NCBI GenBank assembly: GCA_021793495.1
Contig: JAJYSQ010000021.1
Span: forward strand, 1 to 10,137
Direction of reading: 5' to 3'
Length of the DNA: 10,137 nucleotides
DNA from: Actinomycetes bacterium
GTDB lineage: Bacteria; Actinomycetota; Actinomycetes; JAJYSQ01
Positions 1 through 6,620 of this stretch are shown here, piece by piece. How positions within the stretch are numbered: position 1 is the stretch's first letter; each line of letters begins with the position of its first letter. The notes beneath the pieces were generated by a model. It was not told the DNA's origin. It was given only the letters and a program-made list of their open reading frames with translations, and made no database searches. The translations under genes were made by a program, and so were the position numbers.

Positions 1-1
1 G

Positions 2-469
2 TTCCAGACCACGGTGAGCGAGCTGACCGAGGCCGATGCCGGTCGGATCTGCGCGACGCTGCGGGCGACCCGGCAGGACCGTGCGGACCGGCTTCCGCAC
101 GTCGTGGACGGCGCTCCGACCGAGCTCGAGGCGGACCTGGTCGTCATGGCCATGGGGTACCGGGTCGATCCGGCGATGGCCGCCGCGGCACCGGGAACCC
201 CGTTGCGCGCCAGTGCACCGGACTTCCCGGATCGTCGGTGGATCGCCAGCGGCCTGCGCCCGGAGCTCACCCCCTCGTTCGCCCGCCACCTGCCGGTCGG
301 ACGGCTGGCGCTGGTACGCGAGGCCCGGCTCGACGCCGCGGCACAGGCGCGGCAGCCCGGGGTGTACCTGGCCGGAGATGGCCTGGTCGGACCCTCGACC
401 GTGGTCGAGGCCATGGCTCAAGGTCGCCGGGCAGCCCACCACCTGCTGGCCGACCTTGCCGGCCGTTGA
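2..469 (+). CDS. FAD/NAD(P)-dependent oxidoreductase, GltD-like, C-terminal part (5' end outside window)
   Basis: The reading frame is open from base 2 to a TGA at 467-469, so only the last ~155 residues are visible and the start lies upstream. The segment ELEADLVVMAMGYRVDP matches the strand before the second nucleotide-binding loop in glutamate synthase small subunit-type flavoproteins. The C-terminal GVYLAGDGLVGPSTVVEAMAQGRRAA is the typical FAD-contacting GD...G.S.VVEA...GR.AA motif of the same family. Members move electrons from NAD(P)H through FAD to a partner subunit or an Fe-S cluster. The N-terminal Fe-S and FAD-binding halves are not visible, so I cannot tell a true GltD from other family members. 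The residues between the two motifs (DRRWIASGLRPELTPSFARHLP and on) are longer than I expect for GltD, which argues for a relative. The family is fairly certain; the substrate is unknown. Confidence 0.75.
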   Translation, partial: FQTTVSELTEADAGRICATLRATRQDRADRLPHVVDGAPTELEADLVVMAMGYRVDPAMAAAAPGTPLRASAPDFPDRRWIASGLRPELTPSFARHLPVGRLALVREARLDAAAQARQPGVYLAGDGLVGPSTVVEAMAQGRRAAHHLLADLAGR

Positions 470-651
470 GCCCCCGCAGGTACCCGACAGTCGTACGTTT
501 GCTGAAACACACCCGATCCCTGTCCCCACCGACAACGCTGCTCACCACGCCCCCCGGTACGCTCGCCGCGCCGGGGCACGCCCCCTCTCCTAGCGGTGAC
601 GGGCGTCGCTCACGACGTGACGACCCGGCAACGGGCACCGCGGGCGAGGAG
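470..651. other. Intergenic region before the PAS-GGDEF-EAL gene, with overlapping GC hairpins
   Basis: I see no gene in these 182 bases. CCCCGG (552-557) can pair with CCGGGG (571-576), and GGGG (573-576) can instead pair with CCCC (581-584), so two short exclusive hairpins are possible. They could terminate the upstream oxidoreductase transcript, although no T-run follows. TACGTT at 494-499 fits a TANNNT -10 box. The only TTGA-like hexamer upstream (466-471) is 22 bases away, too far for a standard promoter. Confidence 0.3.
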
Positions 652-2403
652 GTGGACGACACGAACTCGGCACCAGGGTTCCACCGGATCCTTCTCGACG
701 GCCTCCTCGACGCCGTCGTGGTGATCCGACCCGATGGCCGGGTCGAGTACGCCAACCCGTCGGTGACGCGGGTCCTGGGCTACCAGCCTGACGAGCTGCT
801 GGGCAACGACGTGGGCAACCTGCTCCCCGAGATGCACCCCAGCCCCCCGCACGACCTGCTCGACCGGTACGCGCAGGTCGGCGCGGCGGCGCTGGCCGGC
901 CGTTCCCGTACGATCCCCGTCCGACACCGGGACGGAACCCTGCACCTGCTCAACGTGTCGGTCAGCGCGATCTCCCACGGCGGTCGACTGCGCTTCGCGG
1001 CGGTGCTGCGGCCGGTGACGCCGAGCGAGCCGATGCCGACCCCGGATGCCACCCCGCCACTCGGTGGTACCGACCCTCGGTGGGGTGGGCGACCGAACGT
1101 GCAGCTCATCGGTGCGCTGCTGCGCGTGGACCCGCAGGGCCTCCTGGTGGTCGCCAACGTCGACGGGATCCGCCGGATCAACGCGGCCTACGGTCGACCG
1201 ACCGGCGACCGGGTGCTGGAGGCCGTGGCGCGGGCCCTGCGCTCGACCCTGGGGCCCGATGCGGTGCTCGCGCACTTCTGGGCCGACGAGTTCCTGGCCT
1301 GGCTGCCCGGGCGTACCCCGCGGTCCCAGGCCGAGGTCACCGTCGGACGGCTCGAAGCGGCGTGCACGGTGGACCTGGCGCAGCTCACCGCACCACAGGC
1401 CACCGATCCCACCGCGTCGCGACCGGCCACCACCACCATCGTCGGGCTACGGGTCGAGGCGGTCGACGCCGGCGAGGCCACGGACCTCGACCCCGACCCC
1501 GGCACCGACCTGGACCTCGACGCCCTGGTGCAGGCCGGCGAGGCCGCCATGATCAGCCTCAAGCGGGCGGGTAGCTCGGGCACCCTCGTGCTGGACCCGC
1601 AGGACTGGTCGTCGCCACCCCGCTCGACCCGGCAGGACGTGGGCCAAGCGGTGGAGCGTGCCCTGGATGCCGGGGAGCTGCTGCTGCACTACCAGCCGGA
1701 ACGAGACCTCGGCAACGGCCAGGTCGTCGCGGTGGAGGCGCTGCTGCGCTGGGACCACCCCGAGCACGGGTTGATGGACGCCGAGAGCTTCCTGCCCGCG
1801 GTCACCGACCAGCGAATCATGGACCGGTTGACCGTGTGGGCCTGGGAGCAGGCGTGCCGACAAGTCGTCGACTGGGTCGCACCGACACAGGTCTGGGTCA
1901 ACATCTCCGCCCGCCAGTTCCGGATCGACCTCGTGGAACGGCTGCTGTCGATCACCGAGGACACCGGGGCCCCGCCGGCGTTCCTCGGCCTGGAGCTCAC
2001 CGAGGAGAGCGCGCTGCTGCGCTCCGGAGAGGTCGCCGGCGTCACCGCCAGCCTGGACGAGCACGGAGTGGGGATCTCGCTGGACGACTTCGGGACCGGG
2101 TACGCCACGTTGGGCAGCCTGTTGGCCATCGCCCCGCACAGCCTGAAGATCGACCGCTCCTTCGTCCGTGCCGCGGCCACCCACCCGCGCAGCGAGAGCA
2201 TCGTGCGTGCCGTGGTCGGCATGGCCCGCGGTGTTGGTGCCCTCACCGTCGCCGAGGGGGTGGAGACCGCAGAAGACCTGCACTGGGTCCGCGAGCTGGG
2301 TGTCGACCGGGCGCAGGGGTACTTCACCGGCCGACCCGCCCCGGCCGCGCAGGTCCTCCGGCTGCTCGACGCCCCGGTAGGGGTCGAGCCAGGTGCCGCT
2401 TAG
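652..2403 (+). CDS. PAS - degenerate GGDEF - EAL protein, predicted c-di-GMP phosphodiesterase
   Basis: This is a soluble protein of 583 residues from the GTG at 652. A PAS domain lies at about 10-120 (LLDAVVVIRPDGRVEYANPS, then VLGYQPDELLG). A GGDEF-like domain spans about 150-315, but its signature reads FWADEF (residues 209-214), with both glycines lost, so cyclase activity is unlikely. An EAL domain spans about 330-575 and keeps every catalytic residue I can check: E362 (VEALLRW), N417 (VNIS), E448 (LELTEE), D478-D479 (DDFGTG), K499 (LKID), E535 (AEGVE) and Q555 (AQGY). The expected activity is hydrolysis of c-di-GMP to pGpG, tuned by the PAS domain and perhaps by GTP binding to the GGDEF remnant, as described for similar proteins. 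No membrane segment is visible. The frame is open far upstream, but translation before about 640 is low-complexity Arg/Pro/Gly and lies partly inside the previous gene. AGGAGG at 647-652 overlaps the chosen GTG, so the exact start is uncertain. Confidence 0.9.
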   Translation: MDDTNSAPGFHRILLDGLLDAVVVIRPDGRVEYANPSVTRVLGYQPDELLGNDVGNLLPEMHPSPPHDLLDRYAQVGAAALAGRSRTIPVRHRDGTLHLLNVSVSAISHGGRLRFAAVLRPVTPSEPMPTPDATPPLGGTDPRWGGRPNVQLIGALLRVDPQGLLVVANVDGIRRINAAYGRPTGDRVLEAVARALRSTLGPDAVLAHFWADEFLAWLPGRTPRSQAEVTVGRLEAACTVDLAQLTAPQATDPTASRPATTTIVGLRVEAVDAGEATDLDPDPGTDLDLDALVQAGEAAMISLKRAGSSGTLVLDPQDWSSPPRSTRQDVGQAVERALDAGELLLHYQPERDLGNGQVVAVEALLRWDHPEHGLMDAESFLPAVTDQRIMDRLTVWAWEQACRQVVDWVAPTQVWVNISARQFRIDLVERLLSITEDTGAPPAFLGLELTEESALLRSGEVAGVTASLDEHGVGISLDDFGTGYATLGSLLAIAPHSLKIDRSFVRAAATHPRSESIVRAVVGMARGVGALTVAEGVETAEDLHWVRELGVDRAQGYFTGRPAPAAQVLRLLDAPVGVEPGAA

Positions 2404-2420
2404 CCGTTGCTAGCCGTTAC
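2401..2420. repeat. Tandem 10-bp repeat at the convergent gene ends
   Basis: TAGCCGTTGC (2401-2410) is followed directly by TAGCCGTTAC (2411-2420), identical in 9 of 10 positions. The first copy supplies the TAG stop of the EAL gene. The junction of the two copies supplies the reverse-strand TAG stop of the aldo/keto reductase (2410-2412). It may be a small tandem duplication. It forms no hairpin that would serve as a terminator. Confidence 0.6.
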
Positions 2421-3444
2421 CCGTGATGCTGCGGGCCCGCTGAGCAACGCCCAGCTCGCCGTACGGGTAGTCGCCGACGTCGGGGTCGCTCGCCAGATCG
2501 AGCGTCAGCGTCTCGGACTCGCTCAGGTGCACACCGGCGGCTCCCAGGTCGGTGTCGAGCTGAGCAACGGTCCGCGCCCCGAGGATGACCGACGTGACCG
2601 CCGGCCGATCGACCAGCCAAGCCAGCGCCACCTGGGCCATCGGCACGCCCCGCGCCTCGGCGACCCCAGCCACCGCGTCGAGCACCCGCCAGGTGCGCTC
2701 GACCCGCGAACGACGCTCGTACGCCTCGACGCCACGGCCCGGGTCCTCCCCCAGCCGAGTCGCTCCAGCCGGTGGGGTGTCCCGGCGGTACTTGCCGGTC
2801 AGCCACCCTCCCCCCAGCGGGGACCAGGGCAGCAGTCCGAGCCCGGCGTCCTGGCAGGCCGGGACGACCTCCCACTCGACCTCGCGGGCGAGCAGGTTGT
2901 ACTGCGGCTGCACCGTGACCGGTCCGACCAGTCCACGAGCCCGGGCCACGTGCACGGCCTTGGTCAGCGACCACCCGGTGAAGTTGGACAGCCCGACGTA
3001 CCGGACCTTGCCCGATCGGACGGCATCGTCGAGGAACCGGAGCGTCTCCTCCACGGGCGTGTACGGGTCGAAGGCGTGCACCTGGTAGAGGTCGACCGAG
3101 TCCTGGCCCAGCCGACGGAGAGAGGCTTCGAGGGCTCGCGTCAAGTGGCGGCGGGACAGCCCGGCATCGTTGGGACCCGGTCCGGTCGGGAACCGACCCT
3201 TCGTGGCGAGCACGACCTGGTCACGGACGTCGGCCGGTCGTCCGGCCAGCCAGGTGCCGATGATCTCCTCGGACGCCCCCGCACCGTAGACGTCCGCGGT
3301 GTCCACCAGGGTGCCGCCAGCCTCGACGAACCGGTCGAGCTGGGCGTGGGCACCGGGGGCGTCCGTCTCGCTGCCGAACGTCATCGTGCCCAGGGCCAGC
3401 GTCGACACCACGCACCCCGTCGCGCCCAGCGTGCGGTACTCCAT
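2410..3444 (-). CDS. Aldo/keto reductase
   Basis: This 344-residue cytosolic NADPH-dependent oxidoreductase has the AKR (beta/alpha)8 barrel. It opens with MEYRTLGATG, the usual first strand of bacterial AKRs. The catalytic tetrad is complete: D48 and Y53 in VDTADVYG, K82 in LATKG and H123 in LYQVHAFD. YVGLSNFTGW, VQPQYNLLAREVE and LLPWSPLGGGWLTGKYR are further family landmarks, and the C-terminal VILGARTVAQLD binds the NADPH phosphate. Overall it resembles the YajO/Tas-like AKRs that reduce aldehydes and ketones; the physiological substrate cannot be read from sequence. The ATG at 3444 follows AAGG with an 8-base spacer. A GTG six bases upstream is possible. The frame extends much further upstream, but that translation is low-complexity. 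It faces the EAL gene tail-to-tail, six bases between stops, so transcriptional interference is likely. Confidence 0.93.
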   Translation of the reverse strand: MEYRTLGATGCVVSTLALGTMTFGSETDAPGAHAQLDRFVEAGGTLVDTADVYGAGASEEIIGTWLAGRPADVRDQVVLATKGRFPTGPGPNDAGLSRRHLTRALEASLRRLGQDSVDLYQVHAFDPYTPVEETLRFLDDAVRSGKVRYVGLSNFTGWSLTKAVHVARARGLVGPVTVQPQYNLLAREVEWEVVPACQDAGLGLLPWSPLGGGWLTGKYRRDTPPAGATRLGEDPGRGVEAYERRSRVERTWRVLDAVAGVAEARGVPMAQVALAWLVDRPAVTSVILGARTVAQLDTDLGAAGVHLSESETLTLDLASDPDVGDYPYGELGVAQRARSITGNG

Positions 3445-3482
3445 GATCACGCCCTTCTCCCGTCTCTCACGTGCTCCCTGGT

Positions 3483-3514
3483 CCGAGGAAACCCCCGTCG
3501 CCCCGAGGAAACCC
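3483..3514. promoter_or_regulatory. Direct repeat CCGAGGAAACCC x2, candidate operator
   Basis: CCGAGGAAACCC occurs at 3483-3494 and again at 3503-3514, exactly 20 bp apart, about two helical turns. It lies 39-70 bases upstream of the reductase start (as GGGTTTCCTCGG on its strand), in the divergent region shared with the CWB2 gene. Same-face direct repeats at such a spacing are common for dimeric or cooperative regulators. No regulator is identifiable here. Confidence 0.4.
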
Positions 3515-3537
3515 ATGCCGGGGGTCCTGCCTCGGGG
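3501..3537. repeat. Inverted repeat CCCCGAGG / CCTCGGGG in the divergent intergenic region
   Basis: CCCCGAGG (3501-3508) pairs perfectly with CCTCGGGG (3530-3537) across 21 bases. Inside, ACCC (3511-3514) can pair with GGGT further on, giving an extended imperfect stem. It overlaps the second copy of the direct repeat. It may be an operator, or a leader hairpin of the reductase mRNA if transcription starts beyond 3537. The remaining bases up to 3669 hold no gene that I can support. Confidence 0.35.
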
Positions 3538-3669
3538 TCGAGCAGGTCTCCAACGTAGCGCCGACCCGTGGGAACGGTGCCACGGTCGACCCGCCGTCGC
3601 CATCGGTCCGGTACCGTCGGGGCCAGCGCCGGCCCGCCGTCCGCGCGCCCCACCACCGGGAGGCCTCGC

Positions 3670-5460
3670 ATGCCCCACCCGCCCGGGGTCCTCCGAGCCC
3701 ACCGGCAACGCTTGTCCACCTGGGCCGCGGCGGTCGGCCTGCTGCTGATCACCACCGTGGGGCTGGCCGGGACGCCCAGCCCCGCAGCCCACGCGGCCGG
3801 GGCGACCATCGTTCGGCTGGCTGGGGCCGACCGGTACGCCACCGCCGCCGCGGTCGCCGCGGCCACGTTCGGCCCGGGTGTGCCGGTGGCTTTCCTGGCC
3901 ACCGGGCAGAACTTCCCCGACGCCCTGGCCGGAGCGGCGGCCGCCGCCCACGCCGGTGGTCCCGTACTGCTGGTGCCGCCTACCGGGATCCCCGCCGAGG
4001 TGGCCACCGAGCTACGGCGACTGGCACCCCGGCGGATCGTGCTGCTCGGCGGACCCGCGGTCCTGCCCGAGCAGATCCGCACCCAGGCCCAGCAGCTCAC
4101 CACCGGCCCGGTGACCCGGGTGGCCGGCACCGACCGGTACGCCACCGCGGTCGCGGTCGCCGAGGACTTCTTCTCCGGCCCCGTACCGGCGGTCTACCTC
4201 GCCACCGGAGCGTCGTTCGCCGATGCGCTGGCCGCCAGCGCCTCGGCCGGGGCCGCCGGTGACCCGGTGCTGCTCGTCCCCGGGAACACGCTGCCTGCCG
4301 CGGTGAGCGCGGCGATCACCGCCCTCGAACCGAGGCAGATCATCATCATGGGCGGACCCGGAGCCGTCTCGCCCGGGGTGGAGCACGCCCTCGACCGGAT
4401 GTCGACGATGGTCACCCGGATCGCCGGTGCCGACCGGTACGGCACCGCGACCGCCCTGGCCGAGCAGCTCTACCCGAGCGCCACGCAGGTCTTCCTGGCC
4501 ACCGGCACGAGCTTCCCCGATGCGCTGGCCGGCGGAGTCGCGGCGGCGCTGGCCAAGGCACCGCTCCTGCTGGTCCCCCCGAGCTGCTTGCCGGACCCCG
4601 CCGCCACCGAGATCGGGCTGCTCTCCCCCAGCCAGATCGTGATCCTCGGGGGTACCGGAGCGGTACCGGCGGTGGTCGCCAGCCTCACCCCGTGCGCCGC
4701 ACCGGCCTGGTTGGTCGCGCTGAACGCCTACCGGGGGCAGTACGGGGCCGGCCCGGTCACCCAGAGCGCGACGTTGTCCGGGGACGATGCCGCGCACGTG
4801 TACTACATGGCGGGCTCGGGGGACTTCAGCCACGTGGAGAACCCGGCAAGCCCCTACTGGACGGGGATCGGTGCTCGAGGAGGGATCGAGTCCAACCTGG
4901 CGGTCGGCGCCGGTGTCGGGGTGGCCGCGATCGACGCCTGGATGACCGCACCGTTCCACGCCCTGGCCATGCTCGACCCTGCGGTGGCCTACGTCGGGTA
5001 CGACGCGCAGGCACCCTATGCCGCCCTGGGCCTGGGGCTGGGCACCGGCGCACCCTCGGTCACCTGGCCACTGGTGTGGCCGTCGTCGACCGCGCCGGTC
5101 CGGCTGCTGGGCTACCCGGGGGGCGAGTGGCCCAACCCGTTGTCCGCCTGTCCGACCAGCTGGACGACCCGACCGGTCGGCCTGCCGTTGCTGGTCAGCT
5201 ACGGGCCGAACGCCACCCCGATCACCACGGCCAGCGCCACCTTGACCTCCGGGTCCGTCAGCCTGCCGGTCTGCGTGGTGGACGAGACCAGCTACACGAA
5301 CCCGGACCCGGCCACCCAGGCCGACGCGCGCAGCCTGCTGGCCCAGAACCACTCGGTCGTGACCATCCCGCTGGCCCCGTTGGCCCCGGGGCGGACCTAC
5401 CGGCTGTCGGTGACGGCGAACGGCACCACGGCGAGCAGCACGTTCAGCACCTCGTCATGA
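3670..5460 (+). CDS. Secreted cell-wall-binding protein: three CWB2 repeats plus CAP domain
   Basis: The product has 596 residues. The ATG at 3670 is set by GGGAGG (3658-3663) with a 6-base spacer. It is followed by a signal peptide: Arg-rich n-region to ~15, hydrophobic core WAAAVGLLLITTVGLAG, likely cleavage after AHA (residue 42). Three CWB2 repeats follow, starting near residues 49, 150 and 250 with R(L/V/I)AG(A/T)DRY(A/G)TA. Each carries VxLATGxxFxDALA and IxxGGxxAV. In clostridial CwpV and related proteins, CWB2 modules hold surface proteins to anionic wall polymers. Residues ~346-462 form a CAP/SCP domain (LNAYRGQYGAGPVTQ, DFSHVENPASPYW, GGIESNL, AIDAWMTAPFHALAMLDP), with H388 and E407 as likely cavity residues. 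The tail (~463-596) is Ser/Thr/Pro-rich and beta-like, ending without a sorting signal or membrane anchor. It is probably a wall-retained protein; the CAP activity is unknown. It is divergent from the reductase and 93 bases upstream of uppP. Confidence 0.92.
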   Translation: MPHPPGVLRAHRQRLSTWAAAVGLLLITTVGLAGTPSPAAHAAGATIVRLAGADRYATAAAVAAATFGPGVPVAFLATGQNFPDALAGAAAAAHAGGPVLLVPPTGIPAEVATELRRLAPRRIVLLGGPAVLPEQIRTQAQQLTTGPVTRVAGTDRYATAVAVAEDFFSGPVPAVYLATGASFADALAASASAGAAGDPVLLVPGNTLPAAVSAAITALEPRQIIIMGGPGAVSPGVEHALDRMSTMVTRIAGADRYGTATALAEQLYPSATQVFLATGTSFPDALAGGVAAALAKAPLLLVPPSCLPDPAATEIGLLSPSQIVILGGTGAVPAVVASLTPCAAPAWLVALNAYRGQYGAGPVTQSATLSGDDAAHVYYMAGSGDFSHVENPASPYWTGIGARGGIESNLAVGAGVGVAAIDAWMTAPFHALAMLDPAVAYVGYDAQAPYAALGLGLGTGAPSVTWPLVWPSSTAPVRLLGYPGGEWPNPLSACPTSWTTRPVGLPLLVSYGPNATPITTASATLTSGSVSLPVCVVDETSYTNPDPATQADARSLLAQNHSVVTIPLAPLAPGRTYRLSVTANGTTASSTFSTSS

Positions 5461-5553
5461 TCTGGCCTGGTGCCGTTCATCGGCGAGGCGGACGAGTGGT
5501 GACGCCGGTGGCCTAGGGTGGCGGCTCGACCCGCTCACATCGAAGGGACCCCG

Positions 5554-6489
5554 GTGGGCAGCACCCTGACCTATCTGCAGGCGATCGTGCTCGGCCTGGT
5601 CCAGGGGGTGACCGAGCTGTTCCCCGTTTCCAGCCTGGGGCACAGCGTGCTGCTGCCGGCCTGGATCGGCGGCAGCTGGCAGTCGATGGTGACCCAGGGG
5701 AACGGCAACACGACGCCGTACCTGGCCTTCATCGTGGCCCTGCACGTGGCGACGGCGATCGCCCTGCTGCTGTTCTTCTGGCGAGACTGGGTGCGCATCG
5801 TCGGCGCCTTCCTCTCCACCCTGCGCACCCGCCGGATCACCACATCGGCCGAGCGGCTCGCGTGGCTGATCATCGTGGCCACGATCCCGGTCGGCCTGCT
5901 CGGGCTGCTGCTGGAGAAGGAGCTGCGCCACCTGTTCGCCAAGCCCCTGGCCGCGTCGATCTTCCTGACCATCAACGGGCTGGTGCTCATCGCGGCGGAG
6001 CGGCTGCGCTCGCGTACCGCCGGGGGAGACCGACGCACCGGACCGATGGTCGTGCATGCGGCCGAGACGGGCACACCGGGCACCCCCGGCCCCGAGGCCC
6101 CCGGGCGCGCCGTGTTCTCCCTGTCGATGCGCGAGGCGTTCGGCATCGGGCTGTTCCAAGCCACCGCGCTGCTGGCCGGGATCAGCAGGTCGGGGGTCAC
6201 CATGGTCGGCGGGCTGGTCCGCGGGCTGGACCACGAGGACGCCGCGCGGTTCGCGTTCCTGCTGGCTACCCCGGTCATCCTGGCAGCCGGCATGCTGAAG
6301 CTGCCCGAGCTGCTGGGCCCGACCGGACGCCCGATCCTCGGGCAAGCGGTGGTGGGCGCTGCGGTCGCCTTCGTCTGTGCCCTGGCCTCGGTCGCGTTCC
6401 TGATCCGCTGGTTCCGCACCCGGACGCTCTACCCCTTCGCCGCCTACTGCCTCGTGGTCGGGGTCGCCAGCATCCTGCGGTTCGCCTGA
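5554..6489 (+). CDS. uppP: Undecaprenyl-diphosphatase (UppP/BacA family)
   Basis: This 311-residue polytopic membrane enzyme removes a phosphate from undecaprenyl pyrophosphate at the outer membrane face, regenerating the lipid carrier for peptidoglycan and wall polymers; overproduction gives bacitracin resistance in the family. Motif 1 reads LVQGVTELFPVSSLGH, with Q17, E21 and H30 matching the (E/Q)xxxE motif and histidine of BacA. Motif 2 reads LLAGISRSGVTMVGG, with S211-R212-S213; the usual PGxSRS proline is alanine. About eight hydrophobic segments are visible, including AFIVALHVATAIALLLFFW and a C-terminal YCLVVGVASILRFA. A hydrophilic Gly/Pro-rich loop at about 152-186 (RTAGGDRRTGP...PGTPGPEAPG) separates the two halves. 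The GTG at 5554 is chosen because AAGGGA (5543-5548) sits 5 bases before it; an in-frame GTG at 5518 has no ribosome site. The preceding gene is also envelope-related. Confidence 0.93.
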   Translation: MGSTLTYLQAIVLGLVQGVTELFPVSSLGHSVLLPAWIGGSWQSMVTQGNGNTTPYLAFIVALHVATAIALLLFFWRDWVRIVGAFLSTLRTRRITTSAERLAWLIIVATIPVGLLGLLLEKELRHLFAKPLAASIFLTINGLVLIAAERLRSRTAGGDRRTGPMVVHAAETGTPGTPGPEAPGRAVFSLSMREAFGIGLFQATALLAGISRSGVTMVGGLVRGLDHEDAARFAFLLATPVILAAGMLKLPELLGPTGRPILGQAVVGAAVAFVCALASVAFLIRWFRTRTLYPFAAYCLVVGVASILRFA

Positions 6490-6535
6490 CCCCAGCGGGT
6501 ACGGGACGAACCGGGAACGCGCCCTGGTGCCCATG

Positions 6536-6575
6536 GTTACCGAGGAGTAACATCCACGATGTTACCTGCCGGTAG
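6536..6575. promoter_or_regulatory. Double palindromic operator upstream of the acyl-CoA dehydrogenase gene
   Basis: Two 14-bp units of the form TTACC-N5-GTAR lie in tandem, 25 bp apart: TTACCGAGGAGTAA (6537-6550) and TTACCTGCCGGTAG (6562-6575). The inner half-sites also build a perfect palindrome, GTAACATC-CAC-GATGTTAC (6547-6565, 8-bp arms). Such TTAC...GTAA palindromes are typical of TetR-family operators. TAGGTT at 6573-6578 is a possible -10 box that overlaps the downstream unit, which would fit repression of the gene starting at 6621. The regulator is not in this window. Confidence 0.6.
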
Positions 6576-6620
6576 GTTTCTGCGCGCCGGCGCAGGACAG
6601 GTCGAGAGAGGACCACGGCC

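Noticed and set aside
466..499. Sigma-A promoter TTGAGC / TACGTT before the EAL gene
   Set aside because: The spacing is 22 bases, outside the usable range, and the -35 candidate overlaps the stop codon of the previous gene.
238..651. Upstream extension of the PAS-GGDEF-EAL frame
   Set aside because: The first part overlaps the end of the oxidoreductase gene, and the translation is low-complexity Arg/Pro/Gly with no domain. The PAS homology starts just after the GTG at 652.
3445..3951. N-terminal extension of the aldo/keto reductase frame (about 169 more codons)
   Set aside because: It would overlap the divergent CWB2 gene and its ribosome site, and AKRs start at the MEYRTLG strand chosen here.
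5472..5484. Terminator hairpin GCCG-TTCAT-CGGC after the CWB2-CAP gene
   Set aside because: The stem is only 4 bp with no T-run, so it is expected by chance at this GC content.
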